Assembly: GCA_947488765.1 (NCBI GenBank)
Contig: CANLAE010000001.1
Span: 186,001 to 250,000, forward strand
Length of the DNA stretch: 64,000 nucleotides
DNA from: Chitinophagaceae bacterium
GTDB lineage: Bacteria > Bacteroidota > Bacteroidia > Chitinophagales > Chitinophagaceae
Direction of reading: 5' to 3'
The notes below the pieces were generated by a model. That model was given only the letters and a program-made list of their open reading frames with translations. It had not been told where the DNA came from and did not search any database. The translations under genes and the position numbers were made by a program. Below are positions 17,968 through 27,216 of this stretch, in pieces. Within the stretch, counting starts at the first letter, position 1. Every line of letters begins with the position of its first letter.

Positions 17968-19266
17968 TTAGTGTATGAGAAAATTATTTTTCAAAAAATC
18001 GAGATATACATTTCTCCACCGCAACCATTGAGGCTGTTTAGTTAAAAAATGATTGTGGTAAATAGTAATAAAAGTTCCGTTTACTTTTTTAACTATATCA
18101 TGATAGGCTTGCAATGAAATTGCAGCTTCTTCTGCAGTTAATTTTTCTTCAAAAAAAGCATTGGCATCCATGTAACAAAATGGATATAACATCAATGATG
18201 TGCTTTCGTTTTTTTCAAGGTCAAACCATTTAAATGGCAAAGTATAAGATGCCCTGAAACCATTGATACTACCATATCCCATGCTGTAATCGCTTGCAAT
18301 TTTATTATGTATCAACAAACGATAAGTATTGGGTAATTTCAATCTGATATAATGTTGCCGACTGTCTTTAATTTTATTGTTACAAACTTGCTGCAATGTT
18401 TGTATTTCTTCTCCTAATAATTTTTCATCTTCACCACTTTGCCAAGATGGATGAATACCAACTGAGTTTTTTGTTGTAATCTGTTGTATCAACTTTTTAA
18501 ACCCTAAACTATTTGTTGCAATGTTTCTATCGTATCCTTTTAATTTTTTTGCCATTAAAAAAAAGTAAACAGGATTTAGTTGATAGGTTGAATGAATCTC
18601 TTGCAACCAATCATATACATCGAAAGGGTCTTTGCTTTTGCCACTATATACCAACGCTCTTTCTGTAATTGATTCAAAATTGGCGGTTATAAAATCTTTA
18701 AAAAAACCACCGATATTTCTGAATACTGCATGATACCGATACCGAAAAGCAATATCAATATCATAAGTTGGGATGAAACAAAATCGAGAATTCAATAATT
18801 TAAAATCTACTATTTTTTGTTGGCAAATTTTTTCTAATTCCAGCAACCACAAGTTGACCATTGGTAAATGCAAAAAATTATTTTGAAATGCAACGCTGTT
18901 TGTATGAGCGTATCTGCCGTACATGTCTTTTTCATAAGGCAAGTATTCTTCGTACCGGGAAATCAAATAAAATGAAGCAGCAAACAAATCAAACGGAATG
19001 CTGCCATTGGTTTTAAAAAAAACCTGTAACCCTTGCCATTCAAAGCATTCCACAATTTGAGGCGAAATGTTTTTTTCAAATAAAATTTCGTGCGGAATAA
19101 TTTGAATTTCGTTTGTATCAACAGGAACTGATGAGTAGTTTATTTTAACACCACGATACTGCAAAAATTCTTCAGTACTATTGGTTGCTTTGTATTCTTG
19201 TTGAAACAATACTTGAAGAATATAAGTTAGTCTTTCGCTGCTATGTTGGTGGTAAACTAAAATCAT
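17968..19266 (-). CDS. DUF7033 / polysaccharide-deacetylase-like protein
   Basis: This 432-residue cytoplasmic protein is one I recognise as a bacteroidete family with an N-terminal DUF7033-like region and a diverged polysaccharide-deacetylase (NodB-like) barrel. The YDIDIAF motif near residue 172 matches the Asp-Asp position of the deacetylase metal site, and later segments GIHPSWQSG and YHNHF supply histidines where the family has them. There is no signal peptide, so it may act on a cytoplasmic intermediate or be a non-catalytic barrel. It begins 3 bp after the LutB-like gene stops, which implies translational coupling. The physiological role is unknown. Confidence 0.65.
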   Translation of the reverse strand: MILVYHQHSSERLTYILQVLFQQEYKATNSTEEFLQYRGVKINYSSVPVDTNEIQIIPHEILFEKNISPQIVECFEWQGLQVFFKTNGSIPFDLFAASFYLISRYEEYLPYEKDMYGRYAHTNSVAFQNNFLHLPMVNLWLLELEKICQQKIVDFKLLNSRFCFIPTYDIDIAFRYRYHAVFRNIGGFFKDFITANFESITERALVYSGKSKDPFDVYDWLQEIHSTYQLNPVYFFLMAKKLKGYDRNIATNSLGFKKLIQQITTKNSVGIHPSWQSGEDEKLLGEEIQTLQQVCNNKIKDSRQHYIRLKLPNTYRLLIHNKIASDYSMGYGSINGFRASYTLPFKWFDLEKNESTSLMLYPFCYMDANAFFEEKLTAEEAAISLQAYHDIVKKVNGTFITIYHNHFLTKQPQWLRWRNVYLDFLKNNFLIH

Positions 19267-19269
19267 GGG

Positions 19270-20646
19270 CTATAAGTCTGATCGGTATTCACGCCACATT
19301 TCATTGAATGTTTTTGGGCTGAAATCTAAATTGTTTCTATTGGTAGTCCAACCTTTAAATATTTTATTTACTACCCAGTTTTTCAGTTTGCCGCTACCCA
19401 AATTCATCATGTTTCTATTTAGCGAAGATTGCTTCCAAGTTTTCCATGCAATGCGTTCCGCCAATGAACTATTTCCTTGCAAAACAGCTTCGTGCCTATT
19501 GTCTAATAAGAGTTCGTGCAGGTTAATTCTCACCGGACAAACCTCCGTACAATTACCGCAAAGCGAAGAAGCGTAACTCAAGTGTTTGTAATCTTGCATA
19601 CCACTGAGGTATGGAGTAATTACTTTACCAATCGGCCCGCTGTAAGTGGTTTCATAACTGTGACCACCAATGTTTTTATACACCGGACAAGCATTCAAAC
19701 AAGCCCCGCAACGAATGCAATACAACGCTTCTCTTGAAGTGGGATTTGCCAACAAATTGGTTCTGCCATTATCTAATAAAATCACATACATTTCTTGTGG
19801 TCCGTCGGTTTCATTGGCTTGTCTCGGACCCGTAATAATGCTGTTATAAACGGTTACTTTTTGTCCTGTACCATACGTACCTAATAATGGCCAAAACAAA
19901 CTTAAATCATTAATAGAAGGCAATACTTTTTCAATTCCAACAACTACAATATGTGTATTCGGCATGCTGCAACTAAGCCTTGCATTGCCTTCATTTTCTG
20001 TAATAGCAATGCCGCCTATATCTGCCAAAATAAAATTGCCGCCGGTTACCCCAACTTCGGCCTGAACATATTTTTCCCGCAACAATTGTCTTGCAACCTG
20101 TGTAAGTTCTTCGGGCGATAAACCACTTGGAACGCCTAATTTATCGGCAAATAATTTTGCAACATCCTCTTTGCTTTTGTGCATTGCCGGCGTAACAATA
20201 TGGTAAGGCGGTTCGCCATCTAATTGCTGAATGTATTCCCCCAAATCTGTCTCTACACTTTCTATCCCCAAATCTTCCAAATATTGATTCAAGTGAATTT
20301 CTTCGGTAACCATGCTTTTGCTTTTCACCAAAGTTTTACAGTTTTTGGCAGCACAAATTTTTCCAATTTCATCCAAAGCCTGTTGTGTATTTTCAGCCCA
20401 GATAACTGTTGCGCCGCGGCTTGTAATTTTTTGTTCAAACTCCAGTAAATATTTATCTAAATGTTCTATAGCATCCCACTTAATATTTTTTGCACGTTCT
20501 CTTGCTTCAGGCAATTGGCTGAACTGTGCTTTACCCATTGGCACCACCGCATTGTATTTACCAATGTTGAAATTAATTTTTCTACGATGCTCTAAATCGG
20601 CAGCTTTAATAGTGCTTTTGGCAATAAAAGACGAGGCTGTACTCAT
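19270..20646 (-). CDS. lutB: LutB/LldF-type iron-sulfur protein with LUD domain
   Basis: This 458-residue protein has a LUD domain (about residues 70-300) and two [4Fe-4S] motifs: Cys310-x2-313-x2-316-x3-320 (CIRCGACLNACP) and Cys363-x2-366-x3-370 (CGNCTEVCP). The C-terminus matches LutB. In Bacillus, LutABC oxidise L-lactate. Here neither lutA nor lutC lies beside it; they may be elsewhere on the chromosome. It is the first gene of a probable unit with the DUF7033 gene and pyrD. The start ATG at 20646 has a TAnnTTTG box only 4 bp upstream. One copy of the dispersed 17-nt repeat lies in the gap shared with lysS. Confidence 0.88.
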   Translation of the reverse strand: MSTASSFIAKSTIKAADLEHRRKINFNIGKYNAVVPMGKAQFSQLPEARERAKNIKWDAIEHLDKYLLEFEQKITSRGATVIWAENTQQALDEIGKICAAKNCKTLVKSKSMVTEEIHLNQYLEDLGIESVETDLGEYIQQLDGEPPYHIVTPAMHKSKEDVAKLFADKLGVPSGLSPEELTQVARQLLREKYVQAEVGVTGGNFILADIGGIAITENEGNARLSCSMPNTHIVVVGIEKVLPSINDLSLFWPLLGTYGTGQKVTVYNSIITGPRQANETDGPQEMYVILLDNGRTNLLANPTSREALYCIRCGACLNACPVYKNIGGHSYETTYSGPIGKVITPYLSGMQDYKHLSYASSLCGNCTEVCPVRINLHELLLDNRHEAVLQGNSSLAERIAWKTWKQSSLNRNMMNLGSGKLKNWVVNKIFKGWTTNRNNLDFSPKTFNEMWREYRSDL

Positions 20647-20650
20647 GCTT

Positions 20651-20658
20651 CAAAGGTA
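20651..20658 (-). promoter_or_regulatory. TAnnTTTG box immediately upstream of lutB
   Basis: The minus strand reads TACCTTTG, ending 4 bp before the ATG. If used as a −7 element, the transcript would begin at or next to the start codon. No −33 TTG is present at the normal spacing. Confidence 0.3.
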
Positions 20659-20727
20659 AGCAGGATTGATAATTGAAGAGGATTGAATTTTTTTGTTACC
20701 AACAATATTTTTTCATGGCATCGCCTG

Positions 20728-20770
20728 TTGCGTCGCACACTTGTGCTGTAACTATTCTGTTGAACAATTA
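20728..20770 (+). repeat. Dispersed repeat, copy 1 (lutB/lysS gap)
   Basis: The core TTGCGTCGCACACTTGT (20728-20744) occurs exactly at 48773 and 59430 too. The similarity to the 48.8 kb copy continues to 20770 (35 of 43 positions by eye). CCTG just before the core is shared with the 59.4 kb copy. Confidence 0.75.
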
Positions 20771-20823
20771 ATACCAATAGTAGAATTAAATAGCAGTTTG
20801 CTGTTTTGATTGATTCAATTAAT

Positions 20824-20852
20824 TTGAATATCTGTTTCAAAACTTATCTTCG
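20824..20852 (+). promoter_or_regulatory. Candidate lysS promoter
   Basis: TTG (20824-20826), an 18-bp spacer, then TATCTTCG (20845-20852), one mismatch from TAnnTTTG. The lysS ATG is 18 bp downstream. Confidence 0.42.
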
Positions 20853-20870
20853 TGCCTTTAATAAACAGCT

Positions 20871-22385
20871 ATGAGCCAGCACTTAAGTGAACAAGAAATA
20901 ATCCGCAGAGAAAAACTAACAAAGCTTTCAGAAGCAGGAATCAACGCATTTCCGGCGCCTTTGTTTCCGGTAAGTCATTATTCTGAAGCCATTAAAAATA
21001 ATTTTTCAGAAGAAACCAAAGATTCCTTTACACAAGTTTGTGTTGCCGGAAGGGTAATGAGCATCAACGACAAAGGCAAAGTTTTTTTTATAAAAATTCA
21101 GGATGCACAAGGCGTTTTTCAATTGTATGTAAAAAGAGATGAACTATGCCCCGATGATGACAAAAGCTTTTGGGACAATGTTGTAAAACCATTAGACCTT
21201 GGCGATATTATTGGAGCTACAGGTTATGTGTTTGTTACAAAAACTGGCGAAACTTCTTTGCATACACAAACACTTACATTGCTTACAAAAAGCTTAAAAC
21301 CATTGCCTATTGTAAAGCGTGATGAAGAAGGAAATGTATTTGATGAAGTAACCGATCCCGAATTCAGGTATCGTCAGCGATATGTGGATTTAATTATTAA
21401 TCCCGATGTTAAAGACGTATTTGTAAAACGCACCAAATTGGTGAATACCATACGGGAGTTTTTAAATGCTCGTGGTGCCTTAGAGGTTGATACGCCTGTA
21501 TTACAAGCCATTCCGGGTGGTGCTGCCGCAAGACCATTTATTACACACCACAATGCTTTGGATGTTCCATTTTATTTAAGAATTGCCAATGAATTGTATT
21601 TGAAAAGATTGATTGTTGGTGGTTTTGATTGGGTATATGAATTTAGCAGAAACTTCAGAAACGAAGGAATGGACCGGACACACAATCCTGAGTTTACGGT
21701 ATTGGAATGGTACACTGCATACAAAGATTATTTTTGGATGATGGACATTACCGAGCAATTGATTGAAAAAATTGCAATGGCATTGCACGGTTCAACAGAA
21801 CTTCAGGTAGGCGATAAAACAATCAGCTTTAAAGCACCTTACAAACGCATCAGTATTTTAGATGCCATACAAGAAAACACAGGAATCGATGTAAGTAATT
21901 TGGACGAAGCAGGATTGCGTGATGTTTGTAAACAACTGCATATTGATGTTTCACCAACAATTGGTAAAGGAAAATTGATAGATGAAATTTTTGGTGCTAC
22001 AAGTGAATCAAAATATGTACAACCGACATTTATTATTGATTATCCGGTAGAGATGAGTCCGCTTACAAAAAAACATAGAAGCAAAGAGGGATTGGTAGAG
22101 CGTTTTGAATTGATGGTCAACGGAAAAGAAATTGCCAATGCATATTCTGAACTGAATGATCCGATAGACCAACGTGAACGCTTTGAAGAACAAGTGAAAT
22201 TAATGGAACGTGGTGATGATGAAGCGATGTTTATAGACTATGATTTTTTACGTGCTTTAGAATATGGTATGCCACCTACAAGTGGCATTGGCATTGGCAT
22301 TGACCGTTTGGTGATGATGATGACCAATCAACCAAGCATACAAGATGTATTGCTATTTCCGCAAATGCGACCGGAGAACTTCTAG
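20871..22385 (+). CDS. lysS: Lysyl-tRNA synthetase (class II)
   Basis: This 504-residue class II synthetase charges tRNA-Lys. An N-terminal OB-fold anticodon domain (about 55-155, with VCVAGRVMSINDKGKVFF) is followed by the catalytic core. Motif 2 is FRNEGMDRTHNPEF and motif 3 is GIGIGIDRLVMMMT near the C-terminus. The IPGGAAARPF and ELYLKRLIVGGF segments are characteristic of LysS. The length is standard. It is divergent from lutB and followed by two successive hairpins that end the transcript before the convergent amidohydrolase gene. Confidence 0.97.
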   Translation: MSQHLSEQEIIRREKLTKLSEAGINAFPAPLFPVSHYSEAIKNNFSEETKDSFTQVCVAGRVMSINDKGKVFFIKIQDAQGVFQLYVKRDELCPDDDKSFWDNVVKPLDLGDIIGATGYVFVTKTGETSLHTQTLTLLTKSLKPLPIVKRDEEGNVFDEVTDPEFRYRQRYVDLIINPDVKDVFVKRTKLVNTIREFLNARGALEVDTPVLQAIPGGAAARPFITHHNALDVPFYLRIANELYLKRLIVGGFDWVYEFSRNFRNEGMDRTHNPEFTVLEWYTAYKDYFWMMDITEQLIEKIAMALHGSTELQVGDKTISFKAPYKRISILDAIQENTGIDVSNLDEAGLRDVCKQLHIDVSPTIGKGKLIDEIFGATSESKYVQPTFIIDYPVEMSPLTKKHRSKEGLVERFELMVNGKEIANAYSELNDPIDQRERFEEQVKLMERGDDEAMFIDYDFLRALEYGMPPTSGIGIGIDRLVMMMTNQPSIQDVLLFPQMRPENF

Positions 22386-22386
22386 G

Positions 22387-22418
22387 GGTGTCAAGACCTT
22401 TTTAAAAGGTCAGACACC
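22387..22418 (+). terminator. Imperfect inverted repeat after lysS
   Basis: GGTGTC-aa-GACCTTTT pairs with AAAAGGTC-a-GACACC, with a single internal mismatch or bulge. It lies directly after the lysS stop. It has no T run of its own; the stronger hairpin follows 18 bp later. Confidence 0.5.
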
Positions 22419-22436
22419 TTAATTGTTTTATACTTG

Positions 22437-22468
22437 AAAAGGTTGAAGAAAACTCTTCAACCTTTTTT
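22437..22468. terminator. Bidirectional terminator between lysS and the M20 amidohydrolase gene
   Basis: A perfect 13-bp stem (AAAAGGTTGAAGA / TCTTCAACCTTTT) has an AAAC loop. It is followed by T residues on the plus strand and TTTTC on the minus strand. The right flank reaches the amidohydrolase stop codon. Confidence 0.85.
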
Positions 22469-23915
22469 AATCCCTATAATTCAATGCCGGTTTTCTATCA
22501 CCTAATAATGCTTTGTATTGGTAGCTTCCTTTGGCTTTAATAAACTCTTCTTTTGCCTGTTGTATTAGCGTTGCATTGGTAAATAAATCTATTGCACTCA
22601 ACGACATTGTTTTTGCTGCTACCATCATTCCTTTTGTACCAATTTCTGTTCCGCCACATGCAACTGCTTGCCAGCTATGTGCAGGCGTTCCGGGTACCCA
22701 TGTTGCAGTTCTGATTCCAACAGTAGGAACGGTATAGCTTACATCTCCAACATCTGTACTCCCACCACCCGAATTCATTTCAATTCTTAATGGGTTTACG
22801 GTACTTGCTTTATTGTAATCGGGATATTTAAAAGTAAATGTTGATTGAATTTTTTTGGCGTAATCAAATTCAGCATCTGTATAATTGATGCCTCCAACTT
22901 TTTCTAAATTTTGTTGCATTACTTTAGCCAGTGTTTTATTGAGCAACAAATCGTGTGTTCCGCCAATAATTTCATATTCCATTTTAGTTTCTGTTCCCAA
23001 AGCCGCACCCTGAGCGGCTTTCACCACTCTGTCAAATATCGCAACTACATCATCTTTTTTTGGATGACGCACATAATAATATACTTCTGCAAAATCCGGA
23101 ATTACATTTGGTGCTTTACCGCCATCGGTAATTACATAATGAATTCTTGTTTCCTGAGGCACATGTTCACGCATCATGTTTACCATATAATCCATACTCT
23201 CTACTGCATCTAAAGCACTTCGTCCTCTTTCAGGTGAAGCTGCTGCATGCGCACTTAAACCATAAAATCTAAACTTAGCTGATTTGTTTGCCAATGCACT
23301 TGTCATGGTAACGCTGTTTGCATCTCCCGGATGCCAATGAATAACTGCATCTACATCATTGAAAAAACCCGCACGAACCAAATACACTTTCCCGCTTCCG
23401 CCTTCTTCTGCCGGACAACCAAATACTTTAATTGTGCCCGTTAATTTTTTCTCTTCGATTAATTTTTTAATAGCAACTCCTGCGGCAACACTTGCTGTTC
23501 CAAATAAATGATGTCCGCAACCATGTCCGGCATCTTTACCCGCAGATTCTTTTTGCGGAGCATTGGTTTGTGATAAACCGGGCAATGCATCATACTCTGC
23601 AAGTATTGCGATCACTGGTTTTCCGGAGCCGTAGGTTGCAACAAAAGCAGTTGGAATTTCGGCTATTCCCGCTTGCACATTAAAGCCTGCATCTTTTAAT
23701 GTTTGTTGGTGTAATGCACTGCTCTTTACTTCTTTGTAACCCATTTCGGCATAGTCCCAAATGGTTAATGCTGTTTTTTTATACTGTTCATATTTCGATT
23801 GTAAATCGGCTGTTGCTTCTGATTTTAAATTATCAATAGTAGAACTTACCGTTTTTGTTTGTGCCTGTACAAACTGAGCAGTTAATAATGCAACAATGCA
23901 TACCATTTTTTTCAT
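22467..23915 (-). CDS. Secreted M20 family amidohydrolase (AbgB-like)
   Basis: This 482-residue metal-dependent amidohydrolase of peptidase family M20D resembles AbgB and aminoacylase-type enzymes. A signal peptide (MKKMVCIVALLTAQFVQAQ) sends it to the periplasm. Metal-binding features include AEYDALPG, GHGCGHHLFG with its His/Cys cluster, and PAEEGGSGK with the catalytic Glu pair. The dimerisation insert containing LSAHAAASPERGRSALDA is present, and a final His lies in PGTPAHSWQ. The substrate is probably an N-acyl or peptide-like amide, but which one is unknown. It is a single gene, convergent with lysS. Confidence 0.9.
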   Translation of the reverse strand: MKKMVCIVALLTAQFVQAQTKTVSSTIDNLKSEATADLQSKYEQYKKTALTIWDYAEMGYKEVKSSALHQQTLKDAGFNVQAGIAEIPTAFVATYGSGKPVIAILAEYDALPGLSQTNAPQKESAGKDAGHGCGHHLFGTASVAAGVAIKKLIEEKKLTGTIKVFGCPAEEGGSGKVYLVRAGFFNDVDAVIHWHPGDANSVTMTSALANKSAKFRFYGLSAHAAASPERGRSALDAVESMDYMVNMMREHVPQETRIHYVITDGGKAPNVIPDFAEVYYYVRHPKKDDVVAIFDRVVKAAQGAALGTETKMEYEIIGGTHDLLLNKTLAKVMQQNLEKVGGINYTDAEFDYAKKIQSTFTFKYPDYNKASTVNPLRIEMNSGGGSTDVGDVSYTVPTVGIRTATWVPGTPAHSWQAVACGGTEIGTKGMMVAAKTMSLSAIDLFTNATLIQQAKEEFIKAKGSYQYKALLGDRKPALNYRD

Positions 23916-23978
23916 AGGTCAAATTGAAGTTGAAAAGTATTGATTTCTTTTTATTATCAAACACAAAGGAGGAAATAA

Positions 23979-24716
23979 TTATTCATCCATACCATCACTA
24001 CCATCGGCGGTTTTGCTAGAGTTGGCAACCATTGCATGAATTGTTTCCATTTCTGCAGGAGTAAAATACCGCCATTTACCAACTGGCAAACCGGTGAGTT
24101 GTATGTTCATGATTCGGATACGTTGTAAGGATTCTACTTCATAATCCAAAGCTTCACACATACGTCTTATTTGTCTGTTCAAGCCTTGTGTAAGTATGAT
24201 TCTAAACCTTCTTTCTGTTTCTTTTTTTACAAAACACTTTTGTGTTACGGTCCCTAAAATTCTTACTCCGCTTCTCATTCGATTAATGAAATCAATATCA
24301 ATAGGCTTGTTTACACTAACCATATATTCTTTTTCATGCTGATTTCCTGCACGTAAAATTTTATTAACGATATTGCCGTCATTGGTTAAAAAAATAAGTC
24401 CTTCACTTCGTTTATCCAATCGTCCGATAGGAAAAATTCTTGTTTTGAAATTGATAAAATCAATGATGTTTGTTTTGTCTTTTTGATCGGTAGTACAGGT
24501 AACGCCTTTGGGTTTGTTCAGCATAATATAAACCGCAGCTTTCTTCTTTTTCAGCGGTTCGCCATCTATTAAAACCACATCTTTTTCGCCTACCCGATTT
24601 CCTTTGAAAGCATCTTTCCCGTTGATTGTTACACGACATTGCTCAATTAATTCATCTGCTTCTCTGCGTGAGCAAAAACCTGATTCGCTGATGTATTTAT
24701 TAAGGCTTGTGTCCAT
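23979..24716 (-). CDS. rluF: 23S rRNA pseudouridine synthase RluF
   Basis: This 245-residue RsuA-family pseudouridine synthase has an N-terminal S4 RNA-binding domain (about 3-60, with SGFCSRREADELI) and a catalytic domain. The conserved catalytic Asp is in GRLDKRSEGLIFLTNDG. The segment KILRAGNQHEKEYMV closely matches RluF, which modifies U2604 of E. coli 23S rRNA, more than RluB or RluE. The C-terminus carries a short acidic tail (SSKTADGSDGMDE). The gene stands alone, 63 bp from the start of the M20 gene on the same strand. Confidence 0.88.
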   Translation of the reverse strand: MDTSLNKYISESGFCSRREADELIEQCRVTINGKDAFKGNRVGEKDVVLIDGEPLKKKKAAVYIMLNKPKGVTCTTDQKDKTNIIDFINFKTRIFPIGRLDKRSEGLIFLTNDGNIVNKILRAGNQHEKEYMVSVNKPIDIDFINRMRSGVRILGTVTQKCFVKKETERRFRIILTQGLNRQIRRMCEALDYEVESLQRIRIMNIQLTGLPVGKWRYFTPAEMETIHAMVANSSKTADGSDGMDE

Positions 24717-24793
24717 TTTGTTGTGCTGTATTTTTAATTGTCAAAAGTAGCGTATTGTATATCTATTTATTGTAAACTTTATTCTCCAAAAAA

Positions 24794-24825
24794 AATCCCA
24801 AACTTCTCTGCAGAAATTTGGGATT
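24794..24825 (-). terminator. Hairpin terminator of rny
   Basis: AATCCCAAAcTTCT pairs with AGAAaTTTGGGATT with one mismatch and a 4-nt loop. On the minus strand it is followed by a run of eight T residues, a typical intrinsic terminator 22 bp after the rny stop. Confidence 0.88.
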
Positions 24826-24847
24826 GAAATAGGATTTAAAAAATAAT

Positions 24848-26413
24848 TTATCTCGCTAAGTTCACTGCTCTTTTCTCTCTGATTACGGTTACTTTAATTT
24901 GTCCCGGATAAGTCATTTCAGTTTGAATTTTTTGTGCAATTTCAAAACTCAATCTATCGCTGTCACCATCGGTTACTTTATCTGCTTCAACTATTACACG
25001 CAACTCTCTTCCGGCTTGAATAGCATAAGCTTTTTCAACCCCCGGATAAGAACAAGCAATATTTTCAAGGTCTTTGATACGTTGCAAATATTGTTGCATA
25101 ATTTCTCTTCTTGCTCCCGGTCTTGCGCCACTAATTGCATCACAAGCCTGAATAATTGGAGAAATTACAAACTGCATTTCCATTTCATCATGGTGAGCAC
25201 CAATTGCATTCACAACCGCTGGATTTTCGCCATATTTCTCTGCTAATTTAGCACCCAATAATGCGTGGCTCAATTCTGTTTCTTCATCCGGAACTTTACC
25301 AATATCGTGTAACAATCCGGCACGTTTTGCAAGCTTAGGATTCATACCCAACTCTGCTGCCATGATGCCGCAAAGATTTGCAGTTTCACGACTATGCATT
25401 AATAAGTTTTGACCATAAGAACTACGGAAACGCATTTTACCAACGATTCTTACCAATTCTTTATGTAAGCCGTGAATACCCAATTCTATTACGGTTCTTT
25501 CACCAATTTCAATAACCTGATCTTCTAATTGACGTCTTGTTTTTTCAACCACTTCTTCAATACGAGCTGGGTGAATACGACCATCGGCTACCAAGCGTTG
25601 CAAGCTAAGACGTGCAACTTCTCTGCGCAATGGATCGAATGAAGAAAGGATAACGGCTTCCGGTGTATCATCAACAATTAAATCTACGCCTGTAGCAGCT
25701 TCAATAGCCCTGATGTTTCTTCCTTCTCTACCAATAATTTGTCCTTTAATTTCATCTGATTCCAATTGAAAAACAGTTACGGTGTTTTCAATTGTTTGTT
25801 CAGCTGCGGTACGTTGTATAGATTGAATAACTATTTTACGAGCTTCTTTATTTGCCTTTTGTTTGGCATCTTCAATAATTTCCTGCTGTATAGCAAGGGC
25901 TTGCGTATGTGCTTCGCTTTTAAGGCTGTCTATCAATTGTTTTTTGGCATCTTCTGCACTTAATCCCGCAATTTTTTCCAGTTTGCGAATGTGTTCTTCC
26001 TGGTGTTTTTCCAGTTCGGTGCGTTTTTGATTGACTACTTCAATTTGACGGTTTAGATTTTCTTTGATAGCATCATTTTCTTTGGTTTGCTTATCTAGAT
26101 TGGCTTCCTTTTGTACGATTGAAGTTTCTTTTTGCTTGATTCTGTTTTCTGATTCGTTGATTTTTCTGTTGCGCTCTAACGCTTCTTTATCATGCTCAGA
26201 TTTTAATTGTACAAACTTTTCTTTTGCTTCAAGTTGTTTTTCTTTTTTAATGTTTTCTGCCTTTAATTCTGCTTCTTTGATGATGTTTTGCACCTGTGCC
26301 TCAGCATCAGCAACTTGTTTTTTGGTGTCTTTTGAGAAAACAAATTTACCTGCCAGTGTACCTGCAATTAAGCAAACAGAAGCGGTAATTATTAATAATA
26401 CAGTTGGTTCCAT
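24848..26413 (-). CDS. rny: Ribonuclease Y
   Basis: This 521-residue membrane-anchored endoribonuclease initiates mRNA decay in bacteria that use RNase Y. An N-terminal membrane helix (about 4-25) is followed by a long Glu/Lys/Gln-rich coiled coil (about 30-190), a KH RNA-binding domain with [19 protein letters not shown] (about 225-245) and an HD phosphohydrolase domain with [12 protein letters not shown] and GAHHDE. The order and length match the family. It lies 172 bp after zapA on the same strand and has its own strong terminator. Confidence 0.96.
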   Translation of the reverse strand: MEPTVLLIITASVCLIAGTLAGKFVFSKDTKKQVADAEAQVQNIIKEAELKAENIKKEKQLEAKEKFVQLKSEHDKEALERNRKINESENRIKQKETSIVQKEANLDKQTKENDAIKENLNRQIEVVNQKRTELEKHQEEHIRKLEKIAGLSAEDAKKQLIDSLKSEAHTQALAIQQEIIEDAKQKANKEARKIVIQSIQRTAAEQTIENTVTVFQLESDEIKGQIIGREGRNIRAIEAATGVDLIVDDTPEAVILSSFDPLRREVARLSLQRLVADGRIHPARIEEVVEKTRRQLEDQVIEIGERTVIELGIHGLHKELVRIVGKMRFRSSYGQNLLMHSRETANLCGIMAAELGMNPKLAKRAGLLHDIGKVPDEETELSHALLGAKLAEKYGENPAVVNAIGAHHDEMEMQFVISPIIQACDAISGARPGARREIMQQYLQRIKDLENIACSYPGVEKAYAIQAGRELRVIVEADKVTDGDSDRLSFEIAQKIQTEMTYPGQIKVTVIREKRAVNLAR

Positions 26414-26585
26414 ATTGTTGGAATGTTTTTTAAGGGTTCAAAATCAGGTTCTCCGTTGCACAGTTCATTCTAATTTGTTGAATTTGCGTACAATACGTTG
26501 CGAAGATAATTAAATAGCTTAAAGAATTAGCGTTAAAATTAAACGGCAGATTATAGGGTAATTGGGGGCATTGTATTGCAGGGGG

Positions 26586-26879
26586 TTATAGGGTTTCTAT
26601 CGCCTTATCCAAATAATTTTCCAACGAAGCTAATTTTTTTGAAGTTTCAGTTAGTTGAATCATTTCTGCTCCGGTTTTATTTTGTTCGGTGGCAAACCAA
26701 AGTAATGCCATGCTTACGTAATCTTGCATGTCTTTGCCGGCAAAAACGTCTTTAAACTCTAAAATTTTATCGTTGATGATTTTTGCGGTTTTTCTAATCA
26801 GTTCTTCTTCTGCAGCTTCTACTTTTATGCGGTAGGTTCTGTCTGCAATTAGTATGTTGGCAATGATTAATTCGGACAT
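26586..26879 (-). CDS. zapA: Cell division protein ZapA
   Basis: This 97-residue protein stabilises the FtsZ ring. The N-terminal beta-strand segment (IIANILIADRTYRIKVEAAEE) and the following coiled-coil helix ending in LASLENYLDKAIETL fit the ZapA fold. It is the third gene of a pheT / coiled-coil / zapA unit, 27 bp after the coiled-coil gene. The clustering of ZapA with pheT and a small coiled-coil protein is familiar from Bacteroidota. Confidence 0.85.
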   Translation of the reverse strand: MSELIIANILIADRTYRIKVEAAEEELIRKTAKIINDKILEFKDVFAGKDMQDYVSMALLWFATEQNKTGAEMIQLTETSKKLASLENYLDKAIETL

Positions 26880-26906
26880 GGTTTTTAAATCTGGTAATTT
26901 CTGTGG

Positions 26907-27197
26907 TTAAATATTCAGCATTAATAAGCAACGGTCTATTTCTTTGATATACAGATCTATCTTTTTTTCCAAAGCAGCTTTGTCTTTTGAATCAAAGGCA
27001 GCTGTACCCATTTTCAAAATATCGACCTGTTGTTGTAATGCCTGAACTTGTTGTTGTTTTGTGGTTGCCTGAAGGGAATTTTCTGCTAATTGTTTTTTCA
27101 ACTGTTCGTTTTCTTTTACTACCAACCGGTATTGCTTCAACATTTGTTGAAGTTTGGTTTGTATATTTTTTAGTTGGTTGTCTATTGTATCATTCAT
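26907..27197 (-). CDS. Small coiled-coil protein between pheT and zapA
   Basis: This 96-residue protein is predicted to be almost entirely helical, with heptad-like runs of Leu, Gln and Lys (IQTKLQQMLKQYRLV, LQQQVDILK) and no membrane segment. The length and coiled-coil character recall ZapB, the ZapA partner, but I see no sequence signature that proves it. It lies 19 bp from pheT and 27 bp from zapA, so all three are probably co-transcribed and a division role is a fair inference. Confidence 0.72.
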   Translation of the reverse strand: MNDTIDNQLKNIQTKLQQMLKQYRLVVKENEQLKKQLAENSLQATTKQQQVQALQQQVDILKMGTAAFDSKDKAALEKKIDLYIKEIDRCLLMLNI

Positions 27198-27216
27198 GGC
27201 AGCCGGCTTACAATAT

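Noticed and set aside
26414-26585. Possible 6S RNA beside zapA, as in proteobacteria
   Set aside because: The 172-bp gap shows no convincing long closed stem with a central bubble, and is too short for a typical 6S RNA plus regulatory DNA.
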